A stretch of DNA of 64,000 nt. Source: Citrifermentans bemidjiense Bem (lineage in GTDB: Bacteria; Desulfobacterota; Desulfuromonadia; Geobacterales; Geobacteraceae). The notes under the pieces are model-generated. The model worked only from the letters and a program-made list of their open reading frames with translations. It was not told the DNA's origin and did not search any database. The stretch covers positions 3,037,501 to 3,101,500 of the forward strand of contig NC_011146.1 of NCBI RefSeq assembly GCF_000020725.1. Direction: 5' to 3'. This document shows positions 37,440-46,424 of the stretch, piece after piece (positions within the stretch are counted from its first letter, which is position 1; the number at the start of each line of letters is the position of its first letter). The translations under genes were made by a program, and so were the position numbers.

Positions 37440-39929
37440 TTGCCACGCTTCACGCTTTTCAAAAAGATCCTGGTCATCACGCTGCTGCTCTCCCTGCTGC
37501 CGCTGTTCGTCTCCTCCGCCATCCTCCTGATGAACCTGCAGTCGATCAGCACCAAGTTGACCGACGAGATCTCCCGTTCGGACGACCGGCAGGCGACCCA
37601 GTCGCTGCAGATGAAGGCGCGGGACCTGGCCGAAAACATACGCGATTTCCTGCACCAGTGCGAAAGCGACCTGCTCTTTCTTTCGCGCTCCCGCCTGGAC
37701 CGCTCGACGCTGCTCGACTTCTACCAGACCCGCTTAAGCGAGGTGTGGCAGCGCGGAGCAAGCGCCACCGCGACCCAGGGAACCCACGAGTTCCGCCCCA
37801 TATACCGCTCCATAGCCATCATCGACCGCAACGGTATGGAACAATCGGCGATCCGAAACGGCCAGTTGGTCCCCAAGGAGCAACTGCGCAACGTGGCGGA
37901 CCCCGCCAACACCGAGTTCAAGAGCGAGGAGTACTTCCGGCGCGTGCGGGCACTAAAGCCCGGCGAGATCTACGTCTCGCACCTCACCGGTTTTCACGTC
38001 TCCAAGCAGGAGCAACTGGCCGGGGCCAAGGACCCGGAAAGCGCCTACGACGGTAAAGGCTACCAGGGGGGCATCCGGTTCGGCTCGCCCATCTACGACT
38101 CCAAAGGGAAGTTCTCCGGCATGGTGCTGCTGACCTTGGACCATCAGCACCTCATGGAATTCACCCAGCACATCGACCCGGGCAAGGGTTTCGGCACCCT
38201 CTTCCCCTCCTACCAAAGCGGCAACTACGCCTTTCTCTTCGACGACGAGGGGTGGATCATCACCCATCCCAAGTATTGGGACATCCGGGGGGTGGACCAG
38301 ACGGGCAGACTTGTCCCGCCTTACACGGCGGATTCGAAACAGGACGACGTCGACAGCGGCCGCATCCCCTTCAACCTAGACCACGCCGGCTTCATCCACA
38401 AAAGCTACCCCACGGTCTCCGCCGCGGTCCGCAACCGCCAGGAAGGGTTCGTCGACATCACCAACGTCGGGGGCGCCAAGAAGATCATGGCCTACGCCCC
38501 CATCTTCTACGACACCGGGGACTACGCGAGGCACGGCGTCTTCGGCGGTGTGACCATCGGGTTCCAGGTGGACCAGTTTCACGAAGCGTCCCACAAGGGG
38601 AGCCGACTGATCGATAGGCAACTGGGCGAACACCGCCGAACCAGCGCCCTCATCATCCTGGCCACCGCCCTGGTCTCGGCGCTCTCTGCCTGGCTCTTGT
38701 CCCGCGGCATCAGCATCCCGCTTCGGCAGCTAACCGAAAGCGCCGGTAAGCTTGCCGCCGGCGACAGCCACGTCAGGGTGGCGGTGAATTCCAGCGACGA
38801 AATAGGTGTCCTCGCCAATACCTTCAACTATATGGCGGACGAATTGGACTTGAGGAAGCAGAGCATACTCTCCACGCTCGACGAACTGCGCAAGTCGCGG
38901 CTGGAAATCCTCGACGAGCGCAACTTCAAGGAGAGCGTGCTGGAAAGTATCTCCAGCGGCATCGTCACCTTCTCCCCACAGGGGCGCCTCACCTCGATCA
39001 ACCGAACCGGCCGCCTGTTCCTCGGAGAGGGGCTCGCAGCAGAGACGCATTACACCGAGGTCTTCAAGGGGTGGGGCGTCCTGAACGAGCGGATCTCGCA
39101 GGTCCTTTCGAAACAGTCGGGGTACGGGCGCGAGACCTTCCGCTTCGATCACGGCCCCGGCAAGACCCATTTCGACGTGGGGTTCTTCCCCATCGGCGCC
39201 GACGCGGAGCAGGGGCTCACCGTAACGCTGAGAAACGAGACGCAGCGGGAGAACCTGCAAGAGGAGATGATGCGCCTGGACCGCCTCGCCTCGCTGGGAA
39301 AACTTTCCGCAGGCATCGCCCACGAGGTAAGAAACCCGCTCACTGGCATCTCGTTGCTTTTGGACGATCTGCACGACCAGGCAAGCTCCGGCCCGGAGGA
39401 CCGGGACCTGATCAAGAAGGCCCTGGCGGAAATCGAGCGGGTGGAAAAACTGATCAACGCGCTTTTGAACTACTCCTCGCCGGTACGCGCCGACTTCAGG
39501 GAATGTGACCTGAACCGCCTGGTCTGCGACACGGTCCTTTTGATGCGGCGCCAGTGCGAGCGGCAGAAGGTGCAGTTGAACCTGACCGAGGGAGAAGTCC
39601 CCCCGCTGCGGCTGGACCCGGAAAAGATAAAGCAGGCCGTGCTCAACATCATCAAGAACGCCCAGGAAGCGCTCCCTGAAGGAGGGCGGATCGAGGTAGT
39701 CACCTCGGTCCAGGACGGGTACGCGGTGATCGGCATCGGCGACGACGGACCAGGCATCGCCTCTCACGACCTGCCGCTCATATTCGAGCCTTTCTTCACC
39801 AGAAAAGGGGCCGGCACCGGCCTCGGACTCTCCATTACCCAGAGGATAGTCGAGGAACATCATGGGAAGGTCCGCGTGGAAACCGCACCGGGAGGAGGGA
39901 CCAGGTTCACCATCGAACTTCCTTTATAG
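37440..39929 (+). CDS. Membrane sensor histidine kinase (Cache-HAMP-PAS-HisKA-HATPase)
   Basis: The call is 829 residues from TTG 37440 (GGAGAG five bases before); a TTG 15 codons earlier is possible but has no ribosome site. A first membrane segment (ILVITLLLSLLPLFVSSAIL) is followed by a large periplasmic Cache-like sensor to about residue 400 and a second membrane span. HAMP (RGISIPLRQLTESAGKLAAG) and PAS (ESVLESISSGIVTFSPQGRL) come next. The phosphoacceptor helix is LSAGIAHEVRNPLTGISLLL with His near 626, and the ATPase boxes NIIKNAQEAL, IGDDGPGI and GTGLGLSITQ close it. It is paired with the sigma-54 activator at 40032. Confidence 0.93.
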   Translation: MPRFTLFKKILVITLLLSLLPLFVSSAILLMNLQSISTKLTDEISRSDDRQATQSLQMKARDLAENIRDFLHQCESDLLFLSRSRLDRSTLLDFYQTRLSEVWQRGASATATQGTHEFRPIYRSIAIIDRNGMEQSAIRNGQLVPKEQLRNVADPANTEFKSEEYFRRVRALKPGEIYVSHLTGFHVSKQEQLAGAKDPESAYDGKGYQGGIRFGSPIYDSKGKFSGMVLLTLDHQHLMEFTQHIDPGKGFGTLFPSYQSGNYAFLFDDEGWIITHPKYWDIRGVDQTGRLVPPYTADSKQDDVDSGRIPFNLDHAGFIHKSYPTVSAAVRNRQEGFVDITNVGGAKKIMAYAPIFYDTGDYARHGVFGGVTIGFQVDQFHEASHKGSRLIDRQLGEHRRTSALIILATALVSALSAWLLSRGISIPLRQLTESAGKLAAGDSHVRVAVNSSDEIGVLANTFNYMADELDLRKQSILSTLDELRKSRLEILDERNFKESVLESISSGIVTFSPQGRLTSINRTGRLFLGEGLAAETHYTEVFKGWGVLNERISQVLSKQSGYGRETFRFDHGPGKTHFDVGFFPIGADAEQGLTVTLRNETQRENLQEEMMRLDRLASLGKLSAGIAHEVRNPLTGISLLLDDLHDQASSGPEDRDLIKKALAEIERVEKLINALLNYSSPVRADFRECDLNRLVCDTVLLMRRQCERQKVQLNLTEGEVPPLRLDPEKIKQAVLNIIKNAQEALPEGGRIEVVTSVQDGYAVIGIGDDGPGIASHDLPLIFEPFFTRKGAGTGLGLSITQRIVEEHHGKVRVETAPGGGTRFTIELPL

Positions 39930-39954
39930 TCCCAGATTAGTGACCATCTTCCGC

Positions 39955-40000
39955 CAGTCCCCTCTCCCAGAGGGAGAGGGGACTGTGGACGGAGGGGGAG
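39955..40000. repeat. CCCTCTCCC hairpin repeat between kinase and regulator
   Basis: CAGTCCCCTCTCCCAGAGGG then AGAGGGGACTG is a perfect 14-base inverted repeat with almost no loop, followed by GGACGGAGGGGGAG. Same dispersed element class as at 9808. It could weaken read-through from kinase to regulator. Confidence 0.65.
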
Positions 40001-40031
40001 TAACCAACCAGCAGCAGCGGGAACGGGAACC

Positions 40032-41408
40032 ATGGAAAAGATACTGATAATAGACGACGAGGCCTTCATCTGCGAGAACGTGCAGCGCATCCTTTCCGGC
40101 GAAGGGTTCCTGGTCTGCGCCGCCGGGTCCGGAAAAGAGGCGCGCGACATCGTGGCCGGCGAAGAGATCGACCTGGCCCTGCTCGACCTGAACCTCGGCT
40201 CCGAGGACGGCATCGAGGTCCTCAAATCGCTCAAGGAGACGGACCCGGAACTGCTGGTGATCATCATCACCGGGTACGGCTCGGTCGAGAGCGCCGTCGA
40301 GTCCCTGCAACTGGGCGCCTTCCACTACATGAAGAAGCCCTTCAAGGCAGACGCGCTCAGGCTGATCGTCAAGCTCGCCCTGAAGACGCAGACCTTGAAG
40401 CGCGAGGTCCGCAAGCTAAAGCGCAACGACTCCCCACTCCCCGGGCGCTCCCCCATCATCGGCAAGAGCGAGGCATTTCAGGAGATGGCGGCCCAGGTGC
40501 GTGAGATCGCCCGCATCCCCTCCACCGTGCTCATCACCGGCGAATCAGGTACCGGCAAAGAGGTGGTAGCCCGCGCCATCCATGACCTCTCCGACCGCAA
40601 GGAACAAGCTTTCATTGCCATCAACTGCGCCTCCATCCCGGCCCCTCTCTTGGAGAGCGAGCTCTTCGGGCACGAGAAGGGGGCCTTCACCGGCGCCAGC
40701 GGACGTAAGAAGGGGCTCTTCGAGGAGGCGCACCACGGCACCATCTTCCTGGACGAAATCGGGGAGATGGACATGGCGATGCAGGTGAAGCTTTTGCGCG
40801 TGCTGCAGGAGAGGACCATCAGGCGAGTGGGCGCCGTCAAGGACATCGAGATAGACGCGCGGGTCATAGCCGCCACCAACCGCAACCTCGCCAAGCGGAT
40901 CGAGGAGAAGAGTTTCCGCGAAGACCTCTTCTACCGCCTCAACGTGTTTCCCATCAACATACCTCCGCTTAGGGAGCGCCCCGCAGACATAGCCGCCCTC
41001 GCCGTCTACTTCCTGGACAGCTTCAGCCGCTCCTTCGGCCGCGACTTCCGCGACGTCTCACCCGAGGCGGAGCAACTGATGGCGCAGTACGCCTGGCCCG
41101 GCAACGTCAGGGAGTTGAGGAACGTGATAGAACGGATCTGCATCATGCGCAGCGGCCCAACCCTGCTCCCGGAACATCTGCCGCAGGAGATCAGGAGCAC
41201 CGTGGCTCCCCCCCCCTTGCCGGCAGAGCTCCCCATCAGCATCGCTGCCGATCTCGGGCTCGAAGAGGCGGTGAGCGCCATCGAGAAATCGCTCATCCAG
41301 CAGGCCCTCCAGAAGACGGGGTGGAACGTGCTGCAGACGGCGGCCAACCTGAAGATCCCCCGTGGCACCCTGCGCTACAAGATGGAGAAGTACGGCCTGA
41401 TTCAATAG
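40032..41408 (+). CDS. Sigma-54-dependent response regulator (NtrC/DctD type)
   Basis: This 458-residue protein has a receiver with phospho-Asp near residue 52 (LALLDLNLGSEDG). An AAA+ domain follows with Walker A GESGTGKE (about 170), the sigma-54 contact loop GAFTGAS (about 217) and FLDEIGEMD. It ends in a Fis-type helix-turn-helix (LQKTGWNVLQTAANLKIPRG). It is immediately upstream of a TRAP operon that carries a consensus -24/-12 promoter, so it very probably activates dctPQM. Confidence 0.95.
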   Translation: MEKILIIDDEAFICENVQRILSGEGFLVCAAGSGKEARDIVAGEEIDLALLDLNLGSEDGIEVLKSLKETDPELLVIIITGYGSVESAVESLQLGAFHYMKKPFKADALRLIVKLALKTQTLKREVRKLKRNDSPLPGRSPIIGKSEAFQEMAAQVREIARIPSTVLITGESGTGKEVVARAIHDLSDRKEQAFIAINCASIPAPLLESELFGHEKGAFTGASGRKKGLFEEAHHGTIFLDEIGEMDMAMQVKLLRVLQERTIRRVGAVKDIEIDARVIAATNRNLAKRIEEKSFREDLFYRLNVFPINIPPLRERPADIAALAVYFLDSFSRSFGRDFRDVSPEAEQLMAQYAWPGNVRELRNVIERICIMRSGPTLLPEHLPQEIRSTVAPPPLPAELPISIAADLGLEEAVSAIEKSLIQQALQKTGWNVLQTAANLKIPRGTLRYKMEKYGLIQ

Positions 41409-41451
41409 CCCCCCCCTGCATCCTCATCCCCTGGCAACTATTCGCCACCTC

Positions 41452-41469
41452 GGTGGCGGATTTCAGCCA
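41452..41469. promoter_or_regulatory. Candidate activator site (inverted repeat) upstream of dctP
   Basis: CGCCACC-TC-GGTGGCG is a perfect 7-base inverted repeat about 73 bases before the -24 element. That distance suits an enhancer-binding regulator such as 40032-41408. It could instead be a weak terminator stem for that gene, but no T run follows. Confidence 0.4.
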
Positions 41470-41540
41470 CCCGTCTACCTTAAACCGATATTTCATTGTC
41501 GGCCTACCGATTAATTCAAGCACTTAGAGCAACTCATTAA

Positions 41541-41556
41541 TGGCACCCCTGTTGCA
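41541..41556 (+). promoter_or_regulatory. Sigma-54 promoter of the TRAP operon
   Basis: TGGCAC-CCCTG-TTGCA matches the sigma-54 consensus TGGCAC-N5-TTGCA, with GG and GC exactly ten bases apart. It lies 123 bases before the dctP start and immediately after an NtrC-type gene. Confidence 0.9.
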
Positions 41557-41678
41557 TTAAAACAGCGTGTCGTATACGCAGCAGCAGATTCCCCCGCACC
41601 ACTTGCGCGTCGTACCGAGTTCAAGGCGGCAGTCGCCTGGATCAGATAAGGCAGCACAAAACCCAAGGAGGAACACCT

Positions 41679-42689
41679 ATGAGTCTCAAAGCATGTCTGA
41701 AAGCATTGGCCATGGCAGCAGCGCTCGCCCTACCGCTGAACGCCGTCGCTGCGCCCGCGCCGATCGTGATCAAGTTCAGCCACGTCGTCGCACAGAACAC
41801 CCCGAAAGGTCAGGCCGCCGACTACTTCAAGAAAATTGCCGAAGAACGCACCAAGGGAAGGGTCAAGGTGGAGGTCTACCCGAACAGCCAGCTCTACAAG
41901 GACAAGGAAGAGATGGAAGCGCTGCAGCTTGGCGCCGTGCAGATGCTGGCGCCGTCTCTGGCCAAGTTCGCACCGCTGGGCGTCAGGGAGTTCGAGGTGT
42001 TCGACCTCCCCTTCATCTTCGACAACTATCAGGAGCTGCACAAGGTAACCCAGGGGCCGGTTGGCGCCAAACTCCTCAAGAAGCTCGAACCGAAGGGGAT
42101 CATCGGCCTCGCCTACTGGGACAATGGCTTCAAGGTGATGAGCGCCAACAAGCCGCTCAGGAGCGTTGCCGACTTTAAGGGGCAGAAGATGCGCATTCAG
42201 TCCTCCAAGGTGCTCGATTCCCAGATGAGAGCCATGGGCGCCATCCCGCAGGTCATGGCCTTCTCCGAGGTGTACCAGGCACTGCAGACCGGCGTCGTTA
42301 ACGGCACCGAAAACCCGCCGTCCAACCTCTACACCCAGAAGATGCACGAGGTGCAGAAGTACGTCACCCTCTCCGACCACGGCTACCTCGGTTATGCCGT
42401 CATCGTCAACAAGAAGTTCTGGGAAGGGCTGCCGGCAGATATCCGCACCACCCTCACCGCCTGCATGAAGGACGCAACGAAATTCGCCAACGACGTCGCC
42501 AAGAAGGACAATGACGAAGCTCTCGCCGGGGTGAAAAAATCCGGGCGCTCGCAGCTGATCGCCCTGACCCCGCAGGAGCGCGCCGCCTGGAAAAAGGCGA
42601 TGGACAAGGCGCACAAGGAGAACACCAGCCGCATCGGTGCCGACATCGTAAAAGAGGTCTATGCTGCAACCGGCTACACAGCCAACTAA
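41679..42689 (+). CDS. dctP: TRAP transporter solute-binding protein
   Basis: This 336-residue protein has a signal peptide (MAAALALPLNAVAAPAP) and the DctP fold: IVIKFSHVVAQNTPKGQAAD, VKVEVYPNSQLYKDKEEMEA, GLAYWDNGFKVMSANKPL, MRIQSSKVLDSQMRAMGA and VVNGTENPPSN. The arginine in the QKMRIQSS region normally binds the carboxylate of C4-dicarboxylates or related acids. AAGGAGG precedes the ATG. Confidence 0.95.
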   Translation: MSLKACLKALAMAAALALPLNAVAAPAPIVIKFSHVVAQNTPKGQAADYFKKIAEERTKGRVKVEVYPNSQLYKDKEEMEALQLGAVQMLAPSLAKFAPLGVREFEVFDLPFIFDNYQELHKVTQGPVGAKLLKKLEPKGIIGLAYWDNGFKVMSANKPLRSVADFKGQKMRIQSSKVLDSQMRAMGAIPQVMAFSEVYQALQTGVVNGTENPPSNLYTQKMHEVQKYVTLSDHGYLGYAVIVNKKFWEGLPADIRTTLTACMKDATKFANDVAKKDNDEALAGVKKSGRSQLIALTPQERAAWKKAMDKAHKENTSRIGADIVKEVYAATGYTAN

Positions 42690-42700
42690 TAGCAGCACCG

Positions 42701-42735
42701 AAAAGGCCGCTGTCCCCGAGGCAGCGGCTTTTTTC
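42701..42735 (+). terminator. Intercistronic terminator/attenuator between dctP and dctQ
   Basis: GCCGCTG pairs with CAGCGGC around TCCCCGAGG, followed by TTTTTT. It lies between the binding-protein and permease genes, where partial termination would keep the binding protein in excess (inference). Confidence 0.75.
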
Positions 42736-42761
42736 CGCCATCCGCTCCAGGAGAAGACAAC

Positions 42762-43421
42762 ATGATGAAATATCTTGATCACCTAGAGGAGGCTATCATC
42801 ACCTTCCTTATTGGTGCGGCCACCCTGGTCATTTTTCTTTCGATTCTACATCGTTATGCGGCGGGGCTTCCTATCCCGGGGCTCCAGGACTGGCTGATCG
42901 ACATCCGGTTCAGCTGGGCTCAAGAGCTTTGCATTTATATGTTCGTCTGGATGGCTAAGTTCGGGGCCGCCTACGGCGTGCGTTCCGGCATCCATGTGGG
43001 GGTGGACGTTCTGGTGAACAGGCTCCCGGCGGAGTGGCGCACGAAAGGCGTCTTGCTGTCTATTCTCTGCGGCGTCATCTTTACCGGCATCATCGGCACC
43101 CTCGGGGCCACCTTCGTCTGGGAGAACGGTCTTCACTACGCTCTCTTCCATAAGCTGGGCATCCCCACGGGAGATGTTCCGGAAGGGCCCATCACGCCGG
43201 ACCTCGAGTGGCCCACCTGGTTCATTTATTCCGCGGTTCCTCTGGGCTCCTATCTGATGTGCTTCAGGTTCCTGCAGGTCGGTTGGCGCTTCCTCAAGAC
43301 AGGAGAGCTGCCGCACAGCCACGATGAATCGCACGTAGAGGGCCTTGAGGAAGAAGCCATCGAGCATTCCCCGCTTACCCAGAGCAAACCCGATCTTGCC
43401 GCCGGAGGTACCGCAAAATGA
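42762..43421 (+). CDS. dctQ: TRAP transporter small permease
   Basis: This 219-residue membrane protein has four predicted spans (AIITFLIGAATLVIFLSILH, WAQELCIYMFVWMAKFGAAY, GVLLSILCGVIFTGIIGTLG, FIYSAVPLGSYLMCFRFLQV). The family string FSWAQELCIYMFVWMAKFGA, then YGVRSGIHVGVDVL, is clear. It is a little longer than usual owing to a polar tail. It overlaps dctM by four bases. Confidence 0.94.
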   Translation: MMKYLDHLEEAIITFLIGAATLVIFLSILHRYAAGLPIPGLQDWLIDIRFSWAQELCIYMFVWMAKFGAAYGVRSGIHVGVDVLVNRLPAEWRTKGVLLSILCGVIFTGIIGTLGATFVWENGLHYALFHKLGIPTGDVPEGPITPDLEWPTWFIYSAVPLGSYLMCFRFLQVGWRFLKTGELPHSHDESHVEGLEEEAIEHSPLTQSKPDLAAGGTAK

Positions 43422-44806
43422 GTATGGAGAACATCGCAACCTTACCTCTTATGAGCAAGCCCAAGGCCGCCGGGTGGCTGATCGGGATTGCCGCGGCGCT
43501 ACTCGCCGTCGGGTTCATCTACGGCAACGTCGGCATCGTCTTTGCGCTTCTTTTGGCGCTGATGCTGACCGGGGTGCCGGTCTCCATCGCGCTCGGCCTC
43601 ACCGTTTTGACCTTCCTCTACCTTTTGACCAACGTACCGATCGAGGCGGTCGCGCTCAAGCTGTTTACCGGGATCGAGAAGTTCGAGATCATGGCCATAC
43701 CCTTCTTCATCCTTGCTGGCAACTTCCTGACCCATGGCGGGGTGGCGCGCAAGATGATCGACTTCGCCACCAGCATGATCGGGCACCTGCACGGAGGACT
43801 CGCCCTGGCAGGTATCCTCGCCTGCGCCATGTTCGCCCTTGTCTGCGGGTCGAGCGTTGCCACAGTGGTCGCCATCGGCTCCATCATCCTGCCGGCGATG
43901 GTGCGGCACGGCTACCCCATGCGCTTCGGAGCCGGGGTCATCGTCTGCGCTGGATCTCTGGGCATCCTCATGCTGCCGTCTATTCCGAAGGTCATCTACG
44001 CCATCTCGACCAACACCTCTATCGGCGCCCTGTTCGTGGCAGGTCTGTTCCCGGGAATTCTGCTCACCATCATGCTCTGCGTGGTGACTTGGTACGTGGC
44101 GAAGAAGCGCAACTACCCGCGCCTTCCCAAGGCGACCTGGGCGGAGCGTCTGGTCGCTTTCCGGAAGAGCGTCTGGGGGCTGATGCTGGTGGTCATCATC
44201 ATCGGCGGCATCTACTCCGGCGTCTTTACTGCAACTGAAGCGGCTGCGATGTCGGCGGTCTACGCTTTCTTCATCTCGGTCTTCATCTACAAGGACATGG
44301 GGATGAAGGACGTGCCGCGCGTCCTGCTCAAGTCCGCCAACCTGAGCGCCATGCTGCTGTACATCATCACCAACGCGGTGCTGTTCTCGTTCCTGATGTC
44401 CCATGAGAATATTCCCCAAGCGATGGCCGATTGGATCCTCGGGAAGGACCTGGGCGTGGTCGCCTTCCTTATCTTCGTGAACCTTGTGCTTTTGCTGGCC
44501 GGCAACGTCATGGAGCCGTCGTCGATCATCCTCATCTTCGCACCGATCCTCTTCCCGGCTGCGATGAAACTTGGCATCGACCCGGTGCACTTCGGCATCC
44601 TGATCGACGCCAATATGGAGGTCGGCCTCTGCCATCCGCCGGTAGGCCTCAACCTGTACGTCGCCAGCGGCATCTCGAGGTTGAGTATCAGTGAGTTGAC
44701 CATGGCGGTAATGCCATGGCTCATGACGATGATCGTCTTCCTGATCATCGTCACCTATTGGCCGTCGCTGTCCATCTGGCTGCCGAAGGTTCTGGGGATG
44801 ATGTAA
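43418..44806 (+). CDS. dctM: TRAP transporter large permease
   Basis: This 462-residue protein has about 12 membrane segments. Family strings include FFILAGNFLTHGGVARKMID, GHLHGGLALAGILACAMFAL, GSSVATVVAIGSIILPAMVR, YSGVFTATEAAAMSAVYAFF and VGLCHPPVGLNLYVASGISR. It forms the sodium-driven translocation unit with DctQ. The N-terminal 30 residues are longer than in many DctM proteins. Confidence 0.95.
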   Translation: MSMENIATLPLMSKPKAAGWLIGIAAALLAVGFIYGNVGIVFALLLALMLTGVPVSIALGLTVLTFLYLLTNVPIEAVALKLFTGIEKFEIMAIPFFILAGNFLTHGGVARKMIDFATSMIGHLHGGLALAGILACAMFALVCGSSVATVVAIGSIILPAMVRHGYPMRFGAGVIVCAGSLGILMLPSIPKVIYAISTNTSIGALFVAGLFPGILLTIMLCVVTWYVAKKRNYPRLPKATWAERLVAFRKSVWGLMLVVIIIGGIYSGVFTATEAAAMSAVYAFFISVFIYKDMGMKDVPRVLLKSANLSAMLLYIITNAVLFSFLMSHENIPQAMADWILGKDLGVVAFLIFVNLVLLLAGNVMEPSSIILIFAPILFPAAMKLGIDPVHFGILIDANMEVGLCHPPVGLNLYVASGISRLSISELTMAVMPWLMTMIVFLIIVTYWPSLSIWLPKVLGMM

Positions 44807-44808
44807 CT

Positions 44809-45135
44809 ATGCCCAATCACCTCTTGATCTATGTCATCGTTGCGCTGAACGCAGGTTGCCAGGTGATGCTCATCTGGCGGCTGAAACTGGAGCGGGCCAT
44901 GAAGTGGACCTTCTGTGCCTTGTCCCTTGGCGTTCCGCTGCTGGTCGCCGTCGCTGTGCGAGTACTGGTAGCCACGGGGGTGATCCACGCCAGGGTCGCC
45001 GAGCAAAGCGGAATCGAGCACTTCGTCACCATCCTGGCCAGCGCGCTGCTCATTGCCGGACCGCTGCTGGCGACGGGTTCTGCGGTGATCTACCAAAGGA
45101 GCAAGCGAAGCGAACGGCTACTGCAGGCACAGTAG
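44809..45135 (+). CDS. Small membrane protein at the end of the TRAP operon
   Basis: This 108-residue protein begins MPNHLLIYVIVALNAGCQVM two bases after the dctM stop; the longer in-frame start lies inside dctM and is rejected. Three hydrophobic segments follow (YVIVALNAGCQVMLIWRL, FCALSLGVPLLVAVAVRVLV, VTILASALLIAGPLLATGSA). I recognise no family. Its place just before the terminator at 45155 suggests co-expression with the transporter. Confidence 0.72.
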   Translation: MPNHLLIYVIVALNAGCQVMLIWRLKLERAMKWTFCALSLGVPLLVAVAVRVLVATGVIHARVAEQSGIEHFVTILASALLIAGPLLATGSAVIYQRSKRSERLLQAQ

Positions 45136-45154
45136 CCGTATAAAGCGCTCAACC

Positions 45155-45189
45155 AAAAGGGGCCTGTCCATCCGGACAAGCCCCTTTTT
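45155..45189 (+). terminator. Terminator of the TRAP operon
   Basis: AAAAGGGGCcTGTCC pairs with GGACAaGCCCC around ATCC and is followed by TTTTT. The A run on the left lets it also act on the leftward gene ending at 45224. Confidence 0.9.
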
Positions 45190-45223
45190 CTGTACTGATA
45201 TTGCTGATGAAGGTGCCGACGAT

Positions 45224-45796
45224 TCAGCCCCAGGTTCTGAAGTTGCCGGAGTCGATGTGGACAAATCCCGGTTGGGGGTAGTAGCCGACCCCGCCGGCGG
45301 CGAGGGTCAGGGCGGAGCGGCGGATCTGGTCCAGCCCGAAGCTCGGTATGGCAAGGTCGATCGCCCTCCCTTTCATATGCAGGCTGTCCTTCGCCACGCC
45401 TTTGGATTTGCTGCGCAGCATCGCATTGTAGGCGGGGGAGCGGTAACCGGAGATGATATGGATCTCGTTGTTCCCGCCGAGCGTGTTGTCGAGCCGGTTC
45501 AGGTACTCGATCACCCTTAGGTCCATCTTGGTCATTTCGTTCGTGTAATGGCAGCGAAAGAGCCAGTTGAGCGCCTGCAGCGCCTCCTGGCAGTATTCCC
45601 CCATGGCGTTTCTGTAGGTGACGGTGAGACGCTCGTTGAGGTTGAGGTTGTACAGGGAAAGCTTCCCTTCAGCAAGAGCGCCCGCTTCGTTCCCGTCGAC
45701 AATTTTGGCAAAGGTGGATTTAGCACCCAAGAGAGTAGCGGCGAAAAAAGCCGACGACTTCAGAAACATCCTGCGGCACAGCATTGTATCTTTCAA
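45224..45796 (-). CDS. YcbK/DUF882-type peptidase M15 family protein with Tat-like signal
   Basis: This 190-residue protein begins from a TTG at 45796 (GAGGAG six bases before). It has a twin-arginine signal CRRMFLKSSAFFAATLLGA. The mature domain contains IISGYRSPAYNAMLRSKSKG, VAKDSLHMKGRAIDLAIP and GGVGYYPQPGFVHIDSGNFR. These match the zinc-binding His/Asp pattern of M15A (VanY-, YcbK-like) proteins acting on cell-wall peptides. Confidence 0.9.
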   Translation of the reverse strand: MKDTMLCRRMFLKSSAFFAATLLGAKSTFAKIVDGNEAGALAEGKLSLYNLNLNERLTVTYRNAMGEYCQEALQALNWLFRCHYTNEMTKMDLRVIEYLNRLDNTLGGNNEIHIISGYRSPAYNAMLRSKSKGVAKDSLHMKGRAIDLAIPSFGLDQIRRSALTLAAGGVGYYPQPGFVHIDSGNFRTWG

Positions 45797-46030
45797 ACAA
45801 ATCTCCTCAAAAACGGATACTTACCTCCAAGACGCCCTACCTTGCTACCATAATGCAGCCCACGATGTCAACCCGCCCGAGAAAATTCACGCTTTGCCTC
45901 TATCCTGAGCTTTTACTCAGATGTCCTCAGATTTTCTCCTTGTGAATGGTTTCAGGTTTAAGTTGCTAATGTGGCTTTTAGTGATTTTCTCTACGAGGTG
46001 GCGCCAATCCAGAGATGAACGGGACCTGCC

Positions 46031-46342
46031 ATGAAACTACCCTATGCCACGAAAACCACTGCCATGATGTCCGGAATGAGCCTGGCCGTCATGCTGTCTA
46101 CGGGTGAGCACCTTACCGGCCCGGTGAGCGCACTCTGCAGCATAACCGGAGCCATCTGGTTCCCGGTCTCCATAGCAGTATTCGTCCACGGCAAGCAGAC
46201 CATCGAATACAAGATCCAGTCGTTGCGGGGCGAACGACCCTACATCGACATCCCCAAAGACATTACCCCGCGCGCCCTGATCTGGTTTTCCTCCACCCTC
46301 GCCACCGCTTGGGCCCTGAGCCGCTGGTTCGAGCAAGGCTAA
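46031..46342 (+). CDS. Small membrane protein of unknown function
   Basis: This 103-residue protein has hydrophobic spans near 13-30 (MMSGMSLAVMLSTG), 36-55 (VSALCSITGAIWFPVSIAVF) and 83-97 (ALIWFSSTLATAWAL), with a polar loop HGKQTIEYKIQSLRGERPYI between. The ribosome site is weak (CGGGACC). A terminator follows directly at 46350. No family recognised. Confidence 0.62.
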   Translation: MKLPYATKTTAMMSGMSLAVMLSTGEHLTGPVSALCSITGAIWFPVSIAVFVHGKQTIEYKIQSLRGERPYIDIPKDITPRALIWFSSTLATAWALSRWFEQG

Positions 46343-46349
46343 CGGCACG

Positions 46350-46384
46350 AAAAAAGGGGCGGCTCTTTCCGGAGCGCCCCTTTC
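46350..46384. terminator. Bidirectional terminator
   Basis: AAAAAGGGGCG and GCGCCCCTTTCC form a stem of at least eight GC-rich pairs around GCTCTTTCCGGA. A-rich left flank and T-containing right flank serve the rightward gene ending at 46342 and possibly the leftward one ending at 46425. Confidence 0.75.
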
Positions 46385-46424
46385 CCTGCATCACCTATCG
46401 CAATCCCAACTTGTGCTTCCCTTG

